The notes under the pieces are model-generated. The model was not told where the DNA came from. It made no database searches and saw only the letters and a program-made list of their open reading frames with translations. Positions 10,701 through 19,163 of a stretch of 21,073 nt of DNA are shown in pieces (position 1 is the first letter of the stretch; every line of letters starts with the position of its first letter). This DNA is from Plakobranchus ocellatus. Taxonomy: Eukaryota > Mollusca > Gastropoda > Plakobranchidae. The stretch is taken from the NCBI GenBank assembly GCA_019648995.1, contig BLXT01006630.1, positions 1,243,877-1,264,949 of the forward strand, written 5' to 3'. The translations under genes were made by a program, and so were the position numbers.

Positions 10701-13700
10701 ATCTTACAGATAAACATTTGGAATATTACAAATATACCAACTTCTTGTTACCTTTGCAAAACAGCTCATAATGTGTTAACTTTCCCTGCATATTCCTTAC
10801 CAGAGGGGACAGAGCATCCAGCAAGCTGACTCGGACACGTCCGGTGCTCTTGATGATGCAGACACAGCTTCTTCCTCTCAGGAAGATGTTGAAGCCGACG
10901 GAGGGACAGGAGATGTCTCGGCCGTTTCAGGCGCGTCAGATGCAAGAACTTGTATAGGAGGAAGGTCCGATGTTAGTCAATCTTCTGAACCTCACACACA
11001 GCTCGCCATGTCAAGGTAGTCTAGTTGATGGGCTGTTTTCCAATACTAATTAGGTCGATTCTGAAATAAAAATGAACACAATTGTATGTACATAAAGCAG
11101 CCAGATTTGTCTATATAAAATTGATGGTAAATGAATTTGATGTAAAAAACTTCTTTCTCATGCTATTCTTACTCCAAACAAGCCTATTTATTTTAATAGT
11201 ATGCTTAAGAAAGATCCAAAGTCTTGGTTTTGACCACATTTCCAGCTTTTGCAATGCTTTAAGAAAATTCTGAGTTTAAAAAATTTTTTTTTCATCCATC
11301 ATATCGCTAATCTAAAATGCTCATTTTATATGAAATTTTAGGAAGCAAACACTGTTAAAAAAAAATTCTATTCAACTATTCTGTTTCAAAACAAGGTAGT
11401 TGCCATTGTTTTTTCTTGGATCATGAAATATATCAAAACTTTTAATTATGGTAGAGAAACATTAGGAATTCTGACTTGTCTTCGCTTAAAATCGATGCAG
11501 TAACTGAAATTGGTAAACTCAGTTAGACAAATCCAAATTTAGAACCCCTTTTAAGCACATTTAGACTTTTTTTTAGCACTTCGTTTCATTTTTTCCAATT
11601 GTGATGAACAAAATAAATAAAGTAATACAAAATCTCCCAATAACTTAGGCCTCAATGTGCAAGACATCTACTAAGTACTTTAATCAGTTGTAATATTTCT
11701 AAAATAGGGTTTTCTCTTTTCACTTTGATTTGCTTCTTCAAAATATAATCCCTCCCCACCCTTTCTCTCTCTTGTCTCTAATTTGTTTCCTCAAAATATG
11801 AACCTCCATTTCATTTTACAAATGTATTGGGCTGTAACCCTTTTGTAGTATTTTATAAACCTTTTTTTTTTTTTTTTTTATTTTGTTTTTTAATCAGATC
11901 ACACAAATCTTCCACCTCTGGTGTTGCTGCTACAGGCAGTAATCGGTCTTCAGAGCCTCGCCATGGTCTGGCCTCTTCGTCTTTGTCATCTGGAGTCCCC
12001 AACCATCAAGGGGCCAAACCAGCCCAGCCTGCCACTCAGTCACCTTTGCTCTCACCTACAACCTTGGCTTCTGCTGTAAGAAATTGCTTCTCCTATTAAA
12101 AAAGAAGACCAAAGATAATAAGAAATACTCTAACTTTTTTTATTTTTTATTTCAAGCAACACTTATTTCCCTTGGAGAGTGAAAAATATCTGAGATCCAA
12201 AAATGTATTTTTTCCTTGTTAAATAACCAGGATCTATAATCAAAATCTTACATTATTCTCAGTGAGGATGAATGATGTTCCTGTAGTGGAAGATTTACAA
12301 ATTTTTTTTCTGATCATGATCTTATTCTATGTGTAGTTATCAAATTTGCCAACTAAGACCTGTAAATTATTAACCCAAGGTCTGCTCCATGCTGCATGTC
12401 GGTTTAACTGTGAGAACAATTTGGGAGAGCGGTGAGCCAGTTTATCTGCTTTGCCCCTCCCATGTGGTACCAGTGGGGAGCCAATATACTGGCTTTGTAG
12501 ATAGACCTGCATCTGAGTCAAAGTTTTCGTTTATCATTCGCTGTCGGCCTTGTGGATTACTGTGTAATCTCTGTGATTATCAAACAATGAAATCCTAGAA
12601 AAATTTCGCGGGTTTCTTCCTCCTGATATAATTCAAATGATGTGAAGTAGGGCCCTATGGGGACAGATGAGGGGAAAGGGGATGCGTTTTTTCCCTACCT
12701 CATTGTCTTTATGATTCTCTGTACTTGTTTATAACTTAGAACTAGAAGAATAAGTGTGTGTTATAGGATTGGGGATGTTTTGTGTGTGTTCTTACTGTTA
12801 GAATGAGAGCAAAGTCTTTGACCCATTCTTGGGAGAAGGTAGGTCTAGAACACTGCCCTTCCTCGTTAGCAATACACATACACATCATGTCAATGACCGA
12901 TGGTGCTAGGGCCAATAGTGCTAGCAAAAATCATAGGTCTATATGTAATACTGTTGTAAACAAAAGGATACTTTATTATGTGAAAACTTAGATGGTGTAC
13001 AATTCACTTGGTACAGTTAGTTCAATAATGCAAGTCAGTGACCCAGATTTGAGAGTAGGCCTAGCCTTGGCTTGTTTGAGAGCAAGAAGGATAGCAAATT
13101 AGTATTGCGATGTAGTGTGCATGTATTGTTTTCTCATCCTAGAGTTAGAATTAAAAATTGGCTTATGATTTTGATTTAATTCTAAAATAGATTGAGTATA
13201 AATTGTTACTGAAAGGCAATGCTGCAAAATGCAAGCAAGCTTTTGCCCTTGAGGAGAGCAGTTAAAACAGACCCTGATCTCTGTACACCCCATCCCTTTT
13301 TCATATATATATATAAATAATTTTTTTTTTTTTTTAATGAAATGATAAAGCTATGAACTATTTAACATTCAAAAAGATTCTCAGTTGGATGGTGCACCGA
13401 AAAAAATTTTTCTCAGCAGTCATTCTCCTACACCAATCGGTCAATCAGACTTGATGATTTTAATGGCACTGAGTGGGAGGATATTTTTTTTTTTTTTCTG
13501 CAACTTTTAGAATGGAGGGTTCATTAATCAGCTACAAACATTCTTTCCCATCGTAGGAATGGTGAAGTGTAATTTTATATTAAAATTTTGATGTAATTGT
13601 GCAATTTTTACATGATTTTTCATGTTCGTAAGGACTTTCAACTTTTGTGTCCATTCAGGAGGCCCCCAAGCTCTCATATGCTCAGATAGCACAAAAAAAT

Positions 13701-14177
13701 CGTGAGGCGGCCAACAATGCAGCTGTGGTCAGTGGCGGTGACTCAGTTGTTACTGCAGCTCAGGCAGTACAGGCATCCCAAACCATGGCTGGACAAACTT
13801 CCTCCAGTACCTCCACAGCTCCCACACAAAACGGGCCAAGCCCAACAGTCAGTGCTCATCAATTCTCAGGGAACGCTCTACCCTCTTCCCGCACCAACAG
13901 CGGTAACAATTCGTACAGTCAGTCACCTAATCACGGTTTCCAGCGGGACCACAGCGGAGGCTCGTATAGGCAAAACCAGCATAGAGGAGGCTCTGCTGGA
14001 CCTGTGAAAGACGGTGGCTTCCAAGGCAGTCCCTTGTACCAAAGGCCACCTAACAACAATAGTGTAAACCATAATAACAACAATAACAATAGGAGGAATG
14101 CCAACAAAGACAAGATTACTTCAGTCAACATTAACAACAAATTCGATCGCAGGAAACCAGAGGCTCGTCAAAAGTAG
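1356..14177 (+). CDS. La-related protein 4 (LARP4/LARP4B-like), 3' ten exons, partial at the N-terminus
   Basis: LARP4 proteins are cytoplasmic RNA-binding proteins that bind poly(A) and poly(A)-binding protein, associate with ribosomes through RACK1, and lengthen poly(A) tails and mRNA life. Join: 1356-1532, 2294-2686, 3472-3555, 5385-5491, 6149-7225, 8042-8189, 9420-9641, 10804-11015, 11898-12075, 13659-14177. The sum is 3117 nt, 1038 codons plus TAG, open throughout, with matching phases at all nine junctions. In order along the fragment: RRM helices and strands (residues 1-66), Q/A tract (about 137-161), His/Gln-rich region (about 254-612), RRRRED (about 615-620), SFPPLPG box (about 654-660), ENRLSDVVRG (about 673-682), acidic Ser-rich stretch (about 737-800), KLSYAQI (about 870-876), Asn tract and basic C-terminus. 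The motif order matches human LARP4 and LARP4B from memory. The La motif and PAM2 are upstream. The known human proteins are about 720-740 residues in all, so this one is unusually long. Confidence 0.9.
1533..2293 (+). other. Intron between RRM exons, 761 nt
   Basis: GT-AG intron with donor gtaaat and acceptor cttgcag. It is AT-rich with short A and T runs. I see no repeat family, hairpin or extra exon in it. Confidence 0.85.
2294..2686 (+). CDS. LARP4 exon B: end of RRM plus Q/A-rich linker
   Basis: The 131 codons open with CCIKSSG, which completes the last RRM strand begun in the previous exon (compare IMARIKA in human LARP4). A low-complexity linker follows: Thr/Pro/His, then a polyglutamine block (2525-2575), then an alanine block (2576-2599). 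After these comes an aromatic stretch (LPHYQAMQLHPSF, GIYYQQVGQ) that resembles the Tyr/Pro-rich segment after the RRM in vertebrate LARP4. Phase 0 at both ends. The chosen donor is CAG|gttagt at 2687. A second donor nine bases earlier, CAG|gtgggg at 2678, would drop VGQ without changing frame. Confidence 0.85.
2525..2599 (+). repeat. Polyglutamine then polyalanine codon tract
   Basis: Mixed CAG and CAA codons, with a few CCT, CAC and CTT codons, are followed by eight codons of which seven are GCN. Mixed synonymous codons suggest selection for the amino acids or an old tract, not a fresh pure CAG expansion. Confidence 0.85.
2687..3471 (+). other. Intron, 785 nt
   Basis: GT-AG intron with donor gttagt and acceptor ttccccag. 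T runs lie at about 2765 and 3276, the latter followed by cccctccc. Nothing else recognisable. Confidence 0.85.
3472..3555 (+). CDS. LARP4 exon C: short Met/Pro/Tyr exon
   Basis: The 28 codons carry repeated YMP and PNM units and a GWPGAP segment. This recalls the PP-W-SP-P segment downstream of the RRM in vertebrate LARP4, a loose match. Both ends are phase 0. The first donor (gtgagt, 3556) gives the shortest form. Two further donors at 3601 (gtgagt) and 3613 (CAG|gtagat) are also phase 0 and would add 15 or 19 residues, so the end of this exon is uncertain. Confidence 0.8.
3556..5384 (+). other. Intron, 1829 nt, with a hairpin and a possible microexon
   Basis: This is the longest intron. 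After the nested donors it carries a near-perfect hairpin (4092-4129), a long pyrimidine-rich stretch (about 4130-4225) ending in CAG that could serve a 45-nt exon, and a T26 run (4718-4743). The acceptor at 5383-5384 (ttatctgacag) has a weak pyrimidine tract. The longer reading frames here (3759-4271, 3988-4401) show no family features. Confidence 0.8.
4092..4129. repeat. Imperfect hairpin, 11-bp outer stem
   Basis: CAGAGATGCCA (4092-4102) pairs exactly with TGGCATCTCTG (4119-4129). The inner part can refold as CCACT-cagg-AGTGG. It is too short for a typical animal miRNA precursor. It sits directly before the pyrimidine-rich stretch in this intron. Confidence 0.7.
5385..5491 (+). CDS. LARP4 exon D: Pro/Gln/Met linker
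   Basis: The exon reads IMQSNGLQPQQI then RSTPMPRPHLMPSGGGG and PQHRFT, and ends with AG of a split Arg codon at the donor gtaagg (5492). The frame was set by continuity with the exons on both sides; the longer frame overlapping this exon is the wrong one. It ends in phase 2, completed by the first G of the next exon. Confidence 0.85.
5492..6148 (+). other. Intron, 657 nt
   Basis: GT-AG intron with donor gtaagg and acceptor ctgtgcttag. No repeat family or extra exon recognised. A T run lies at about 6056-6069. Confidence 0.85.
6149..7225 (+). CDS. LARP4 exon E: very long His/Gln-rich exon
   Basis: This 1077-nt exon encodes about 359 residues. It opens RPQRMNRPNNSIDRSVSD, a basic and Ser-rich segment that resembles the region after the Pro-rich linker in vertebrate LARP4. 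It then runs through Ser/Thr/Gly/Gln stretches into a segment (about 6750-7196) that is nearly all His, Gln and Pro, with His runs of 7, 7 and 8. CAC, CAT, CAG and CAA are mixed, and the frame stays open over more than 1 kb, which supports real coding use. The phases fit both neighbours: AG|G before and AA|A after. I know of no counterpart of this size in vertebrate LARP4. The tract may give metal or pH sensitivity or drive condensation, but that is inference. Confidence 0.85.
6750..7196 (+). repeat. Histidine/glutamine codon tract (CAN repeats)
   Basis: Dense CAC/CAT/CAG/CAA triplets encode polyHis and polyGln with some proline. Seven pure CAT codons lie at 6921-6941, and CAG/CAA units run at about 6770-6797. 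The antisense frames over this tract (long Val/Asp- or Met/Leu-rich strings) are by-products of the repeat. Confidence 0.9.
7226..8041 (+). other. Intron, 816 nt, more than half transposon-derived
   Basis: GT-AG intron with donor gtaagg and acceptor tttgtttcag. Its second half is the diverged copy of the inverted-end element (7541 to about 7980). The similarity stops about 60 bases before the exon. Confidence 0.85.
7541..7980. mobile_element. Older, 3'-shortened copy of the inverted-end transposon (copy 2)
   Basis: The left end CAGATCTGCCTAC matches the left end of copy 1 (69-81) with one change. Similarity then follows in the same order and orientation to about 7980, against about 590 in copy 1. 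Shared blocks include TCTTTTTGAATACTAGAA, ACTGTTACAAATGTG and TCTAGAATCTGGAT. The right 400 or so bases and the right inverted end of copy 1 have no counterpart here. Several CpG-bearing words in copy 1 (such as CCCCGCA) appear as CpA or TpG forms, as expected of an older, methylated copy. Confidence 0.75.
8042..8189 (+). CDS. LARP4 exon F: RRRRED and SFPPLPG box
   Basis: After a split Lys codon the exon reads KNRRRRED, then MMRNQRERGQ, then FTMEANSFPPLPGAA. In human LARP4 the matching region is FRGRRRREDD followed by LLASNFPPLPG, so this is the strongest single match for the family call. It begins in phase 2 and ends in phase 0 at gtaagc (8190). Confidence 0.92.
8190..9419 (+). other. Intron, 1230 nt
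   Basis: GT-AG intron with donor gtaagc and acceptor ttccatag. It holds a 23-nt palindrome (8894-8916) and several A or T runs. No exon or repeat family recognised. Confidence 0.85.
8894..8916. repeat. Short AT-rich palindrome
   Basis: TTAAAGTGAAA and TTTCACTTTAA are perfect reverse complements separated by one base. The site could form a cruciform, or it could be a palindromic binding site. No function is shown. Confidence 0.7.
9420..9641 (+). CDS. LARP4 exon G: ENRLSDVVRG motif
   Basis: The 74 codons begin GNIANSEVSHENRLSDVVRG. Human LARP4 has ENRMSDVVKG shortly after its FPPLPG box, so order and sequence agree. The rest is Ser/Thr/Pro/Ala linker ending in QPHHHIHQHNQ. Both ends are phase 0, with acceptor tccatag and donor gtacgt (9642). 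Confidence 0.9.
9642..10803 (+). other. Intron, 1162 nt
   Basis: GT-AG intron with donor gtacgt and acceptor ccttaccag. AT-rich, with a T run at about 10340. The small frames at 10154-10829 on both strands have no family features. Confidence 0.85.
10804..11015 (+). CDS. LARP4 exon H: acidic Ser-rich linker
   Basis: The exon encodes RGQSIQQADSDTSGALDD and then a Ser/Asp/Glu/Gly-rich run, ending QLAMS plus AG of a split Arg. No domain is recognised. The many Ser next to Asp or Glu suggest casein-kinase-2-type sites, which is inference. It was found by frame continuity between its neighbours; no long frame marks it alone. It ends in phase 2 at gtagtc (11016), a weaker donor than the others. Confidence 0.8.
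11016..11897 (+). other. Intron, 882 nt
   Basis: GT-AG intron ending in a T18 run (11862-11879) and acceptor taatcag. The donor gtagtc is the weakest in the gene. Nothing else recognised. Confidence 0.85.
11898..12075 (+). CDS. LARP4 exon I: Ser/Pro/Ala linker
   Basis: The first base completes the split Arg, then SHKSSTSGVAATGSNRSS and on to SPTTLASA. It is low-complexity, with a Ser/Pro and Gln/Pro character shared with the region before KLSYA in human LARP4. Phase 2 in, phase 0 out at gtaaga (12076). Confidence 0.85.
12076..13658 (+). other. Intron before the last exon, 1583 nt
   Basis: GT-AG intron with donor gtaaga and acceptor ccattcag. A stretch at 12360-12660 looks less AT-rich than its surroundings and carries overlapping small frames on both strands. 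It could be an old repeat, but I could not match it to a family or find pol III boxes. Confidence 0.8.
13659..14177 (+). CDS. LARP4 exon J: KLSYAQI and C-terminus, terminal coding exon
   Basis: The exon begins EAPKLSYAQIAQKNREA; human LARP4 and LARP4B have EPRKLSYAEV at the matching place. A Ser/Thr/Gln/Ala linker follows, then a Gly/Arg/Gln-rich stretch (SGGSYRQNQHRGGSAG), an Asn tract (14052-14090) and a basic end, FDRRKPEARQK, closed by TAG at 14175-14177. The basic C-terminus parallels the Arg/Lys-rich end of the vertebrate proteins. Confidence 0.92.
   Translation, partial: EAPKLSYAQIAQKNREAANNAAVVSGGDSVVTAAQAVQASQTMAGQTSSSTSTAPTQNGPSPTVSAHQFSGNALPSSRTNSGNNSYSQSPNHGFQRDHSGGSYRQNQHRGGSAGPVKDGGFQGSPLYQRPPNNNSVNHNNNNNNRRNANKDKITSVNINNKFDRRKPEARQK
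14052..14090 (+). repeat. Asparagine codon tract
   Basis: Thirteen codons, ten of them AAC or AAT, give a run of six Asn preceded by shorter runs. It sits in the C-terminal tail just before the basic end. Confidence 0.85.
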
Positions 14178-15342
14178 TGACAGTATTATGCAGTGGTGGC
14201 TCTTTTCCTTCGTGCAAACTCTCCCTTTGCAACATCTAGTCCTAAATGAGAAAGTATGTTTGGAGATTTTCCAAAACTGATTTCTCTGTTGTGGAGACAT
14301 CATTACATATCTGCCTTGAGAGTCCTTTTACTTCATGAAGTGCAACATGTTCCTCCATGATGGATATGGCTGACCGAGGCCTGGGCACATTCATGATGCA
14401 ATTTTTGTTTAAATGAATAATTTCACATGTCAGGTAAACATTTTAGTCAAGATAATGTGCAGAGAATGATGGGAGATTTTCCTGATGACATTTTCCTCTG
14501 CGTGTGATCTCCCTTCTCAGCTGCATGGAAAACTTTCCACATCTCTGATGATAACCAGCTTTCCCATGTCGTTGCTTAGGATTCATGTTTCTAATCCCAT
14601 TATGATATTGAAACATTCAGTTAGGGAATGGGCTCCCAACGGAGTGAAATGCCTGCCTATGCCTCTTTTCTTGGGAAGCAGAGACCCAACTCTACATTTA
14701 TTTATAAACCTGGGGCTGTCTTATCCTTACTTTAAAGTGTAGATCTATAATATTTACGTTTGATTTTGTAAAGCAAAGCTTTTGTGAGGTGATTGAATTT
14801 TTGTCCAACAATTTCTCATGAGGGAATGTAGATAATCCTCTAAACTCTTTTTTTTTTTTTTTTTTTAAAGTTTTTGTTTTTGTTTCTCACTTATTTTGAT
14901 TTGATCTTTACTTAAAGGGGGAAATTTATCTTGGTCCAAGGTACTTTATTCTAGCAAAAAGAAACAATAATGCTGTAATTAGGGTGAAGATGGAATGATG
15001 TGAATTTTTGTATCATCAAAATAACCACAAGGTAAATTGCTGTTAAGCCAGTTTTACCAGCTTCAATGTTTCTTTTTTCCTCTTTAAAAAAAAAAAAAAA
15101 AATAATTTTCACTCTTGTTTTAAACATTTTTAAAAATTTTTCACTCATGTGTAGTGCACATCGTTGTGTGATGTAAAAAAGATCATTTTATGCCCCAAGT
15201 CTTGCAATTCCTACATTTTGACTGACATCCCCCCCCCAAAAAAAAAAAAAAGAACGGCTATTCAACTGTTGCTCAAAGTAATCACAGATCATTTTCCTCT
15301 GCTATTTTTTTCTGGTAAGAGTTGGACAGGGTATAGGCACGA

Positions 15343-15356
15343 CTCTCTCTCTCTCT
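15343..15356 (+). repeat. (CT)7 microsatellite
   Basis: Seven CT units in a row in the presumed 3' UTR. Confidence 0.9.
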
Positions 15357-15642
15357 GAAATCTTATTCCCAATTGATTTATGCCTATCTGAATGATCTTT
15401 TCCACCCTACAGAGCAAACAAAATGCAAATCAAGTATTACATAACATGACTGATTATGAAAAGTATTTGATGTTCATGTATTGATGTACCCATTAAGTTC
15501 TCCTCCGAACAGTGTTTTAAGAGCATTTGTTCTGGAAAATATTGGAGAGCAATGTCTTTCACATAAATATTAAGTGATTGTTCTTTCTTTCTTTTTTTTA
15601 GCTTGCCCCAGAATTTTTTTCTCTCCCACCCACCACCACCAC

Positions 15643-15648
15643 AATAAA
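15643..15648 (+). promoter_or_regulatory. Possible polyadenylation signal, proximal
   Basis: AATAAA followed closely by GT-rich gtgttgggt. It would give a 3' UTR of about 1.5 kb. Confidence 0.3.
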
Positions 15649-16201
15649 GTGTTGGGTATACCAAGTACCACAAGAGTTTTGGAATTTGAATCTAATTTAA
15701 AAACACCTCCCCTTTGCTGGAAAAAAAATCTTTTCCCAAAAATCATGTAGGCCTTATATCTTGCAATTCACAAAGATTCTACCTCTCTAGTGAGGGTAGA
15801 TTTGTTTTCTTACAGGGACATAACGAATTCTGTTACATGGAAGTGGAATGCGGAAAATGGGATAGTAATTAGTATTGTGAACATTTTACCTCTTTCCTCT
15901 TTTTCATGTTCCACCAGGTGAGTGAAGATGGTTTGCATTCAGCATAAAGTTTGCTGAAATAAGCAACAGCACGCTAGATATCATAGTAACCATTGTGACA
16001 ACTAATTTGTTGAGAAACCTCTTTCAGTGTGATCCTCCTGTTGTGCAAGGTCCTACAGATAATTATCATCTCATCAGTTTTTATCTATACATAAGTATAG
16101 TTATATTTGAAAAGAAATATATAATTGCCAAAAAAAGCTTCCATATATCATGGTTGTACAGTATTTGTTGCCTTTCCTTCACCTCAAAATAAGAGGTCAA
16201 C

Positions 16202-16209
16202 TGTAAATA
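16202..16209 (+). promoter_or_regulatory. Possible Pumilio response element
   Basis: TGTAAATA fits the UGUANAUA consensus bound by Pumilio proteins, on the sense strand of the presumed 3' UTR. A single site of this length can occur by chance in AT-rich DNA. Confidence 0.3.
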
Positions 16210-16472
16210 CTTTTTTTTTTTCCCTTTCAAATTTCTGATTTTATTTTATTCTTATTTTTATTTCCAAAAACTGAAAAACTAAAAAAGAATTGTAGCTATG
16301 ATTCCCCCCCCCCCAAAAAAAATTATGCTGTAAAAATATAAACGTACTAACTTTTCTTTATGATCATGTCATATGCAAGCCAAATATGTCCAGTTGCTTC
16401 GTGTAGTGAGTGTGAATTGTTCTTAATATGTAAAGACCTCTGTACATTGGGGAATTTTTTTCATGTTTTTTT

Positions 16473-16485
16473 AATTTATTTATTA
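16473..16485 (+). promoter_or_regulatory. AU-rich element candidate
   Basis: Overlapping ATTTA words contain the nonamer TTATTTATT typical of class II AU-rich elements. It lies about 130 bases before the candidate signal at 16613. The background is AT-rich, so support is limited. Confidence 0.3.
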
Positions 16486-16612
16486 ATTTTTTTTTCTTTT
16501 CATAAAAGAAAGCTTTGTAGTAACTCTTGGGATTCTTCAGGCTCCAATCTTTGGTTGATTAAAGTATGTTGAAGGTGTTACATGTTGTGTACATTTTTTT
16601 CTTCTTCTTTGG

Positions 16613-16618
16613 AATAAA
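16613..16618 (+). promoter_or_regulatory. Best candidate LARP4 polyadenylation signal
   Basis: AATAAA lies after TGTA words (16586 region), which are CFIm-type upstream motifs. About 55 bases later comes a strong GT-rich block (gatgtgtgttgtgggtgttg, 16675-16694) that fits a downstream element. Other AATAAA words follow at 16808, 17049, 18657, 19781 and 20330. Confidence 0.45.
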
Positions 16619-16640
16619 TTTGTGGAAAATTTTAATTAGA

Positions 16641-19158
16641 TTGCTTAATTCTGTGTGAAGATCCGCGGGTGAAGATGTGTGTTGTGGGTGTTGCATGAAT
16701 TACAAAAATGAATATTTTTGTGTCTGGAAAACTTTGGTTGTTCATATTTTTGTTTTAATGATTTCCATCTTTCATGGGGGAAACAAAAATTTACTTACAA
16801 TTGAGTTAATAAAAAGAAGAAAGAAATGATGTGTCTCAAAAATGATTATGTGATTGTGTTGTGAAGATATTTTAATCAGGTTTTCTCTCTCTAGAACTTG
16901 TTTTGTTTTTTGTTATTTTAGGGGGGTCCAATTTTTTTTTTGATGGTGGCAAAAATGTGAGACAGATTTCTATGCATCTGCAGCTTTCTCTGATCCATTT
17001 AAATATAAAGTAGTTCCTAAATTTCCAATTTGGCTCTCTGTTTATCTGAATAAATTAGAAAGCACCACAGGAGAAATTAGGAAGGAAACTATGGACATCC
17101 TCATACATATTGATGTACTGTAATGTAATTTTTAGTTTCGGCTTTGGCAAGTGTGAACCTAAGCTATATTTCTTTTGGTTGATTCACTCAGGACTACCCA
17201 CATTTTTAGCAGCTGTCACCGTCGCCATAGCAGTTTATGGCAATTTTCATATGGTCAAAAATTTTTTTTATTAACAACACCATTTGTATCATATTTACAC
17301 TGCAACAAATTCCTGGTATGCTCTTTTGTAAATGTGCAAAAAGTTTTAGTGTATTGTATTTTAAACAGGATTTTTTTACCTATGAAAAAGAGCCATAATT
17401 TTGAAACTAATTAAGATGCTCATAAAGGCTTATTGATCTAAAAAAAAAAAAACTAACAATGAATCTTAAAGACACATCTATGACAGATAAGCATGAAAAG
17501 TTTGTTTGTTTGTTGTCTATTCATTGATTATCAACACAGTTTTGTTTAGTTTGAAAAGTCTCCGATTGAGCCACATCCTTCACACATAAATTTCGTCATC
17601 CACTTCAGCAGAATCTACATCCTAAGTCTAGGGACTATTCATTTGATTAGATATCTACATGTCTACATGAGAGGGATCTTGCTGGCTTTAGTACACATTT
17701 TCTTCAACTGGTTTGCAAGGCTAGGTCTAGGAGTGCTATGTGTAGGCCCAGGAGCCCCAGGATGGAGGTGCATGGTGATGTAGATCCAGACTCAGTTTTT
17801 CCACTTTTCCATTATTAAGAACCCATGGGTAAAAAAAAAAAAATCTTGAGGCTGTTACTAAGATTAGATAGTGTTTTGGGACTGAAGCAAAACTTTTGGA
17901 AAGTGTTGCTGGCAGTGAACTGTTTCGACATAGTGAAATGTCAATGTTACATCGAAGCAGAACACACAATGTTAATGTTGCAAGGTAGTCAAAAGAGTTT
18001 ACTTATTATTTATTACCTAAGTAGTAAATGCACTTTCTTCTGGGATGTGTTCAATAGCATGGCTATACATTGTTAGTGCTATAGACTTGTTTGCCCAGTG
18101 TCAAAAATCAGTCTCACAAGGCTTGTAAACTGCTTACCTTGCCATTATTAGCGCTTACTTCTCGCACCTGTTTTGATACCTGTCCAGAGTGAGCTAAACA
18201 AACAATAGCATTTATATCCCAGGCATACAATAGGAGTCATTTGAATTTCTTTGACCTGGTTAAAAAATCAAACCCTTCGCCTCAGGCAAGTGGTTTGACT
18301 TCTCTGTTTTTTTTCTTTTTTAGACCAGTGATAGGCCGCAGTAATATTTTCTCATTTTCAGCTTCATTTAATATTCTGTGAAGGAAAGCTATCAAGTATC
18401 ACATGTGTAGATGAACAAATTTCTCCACCTCTATTCTCATGCCATATTATTAATGATGCAAATCTTTTCGAGGGTTTTGATGAAGCAGAGGTGAACTTGA
18501 TTTGTGAATTGTTGTTCTGGTAAATGCAAAAATGGGTGAATGTCCTACTAGGCCATTGTGTGGTTATAATCAGTCATCATGAATACTTGGATACTATGAT
18601 ATATAATCAGATAAGGTATTTTTTTATGTTTTTGATTTTTTTTTTTTTTCTGCGTAAATAAAAAAATATTTCTTTGACATGTAACATTTGTTTTATTATT
18701 GGAGGCTGGGACTTTGTTATACAAATGTGTGGGGGTAAAATGGCAGTGATATTGCAGCTCAGTTATCGATTACAAAACAATCACAATGTCTCCGTCGCAA
18801 TATCTTACTTGAGTCTTCTGGTAGAGCTTAAACAAGCCAGATTGTTTTTTCAGCAGGTTTTTTTTTTTTTAGATTTACTCATTCAGATGTCATAAATGTA
18901 ATTGTAAAAAAAATTTGATTAGCTTTTCTTACATTTAGTTGTGTATTTATGAAAATTCAGCCGTGTCCCTTCATCAGTTCAGTATTTTTTATTTATTTAT
19001 TTTTTATTAAAGTTTTTCTTAAACCAGAATTAAAAGGTTTGTCACTTGTTTAGAATCTGCACTAATTTTTGTGTTCATTTTTGTTGTAGTACTTGCAATA
19101 GGGATAGTTCCCACCCCAAAAACAAGCGGTGTAAAAAAAAAAAATAGATGAGCACCAG
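16641..19158 (+). other. Non-coding: distal 3' UTR or intergenic DNA
   Basis: I find no supported gene on either strand. Contents are AT-rich DNA, AATAAA words at 16808, 17049 and 18657, an AU-rich stretch with TTATTTATTTATTT at about 18989-19003, and short frames without family features. It may belong to a longer LARP4 3' UTR if a distal signal is used. Confidence 0.5.
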
Positions 19159-19163
19159 TTTAA

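Larger units (their letters stand above)
14178..16640 (+). other. LARP4 3' UTR (end inferred)
   Basis: Non-coding from the TAG onward. It is AT-rich with a T19 run (14848-14866), an A/T-rich stretch at 15085, a (CT)7 run (15343-15356) and C runs at 15230 and 16304. Possible polyadenylation signals lie at 15643 and 16613; the end given assumes the latter is used. A perfect splice-donor word lies at 15917-15923. Vertebrate LARP4 3' UTRs are also several kb long. Confidence 0.55.

Noticed and set aside
12360-12660. Less AT-rich stretch with overlapping frames on both strands, possible SINE or hidden exon
   Set aside because: No pol III A or B box, no A tail or duplication, and no family match. 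As an exon it has no convincing acceptor and donor pair. It may be an old repeat but cannot be supported.
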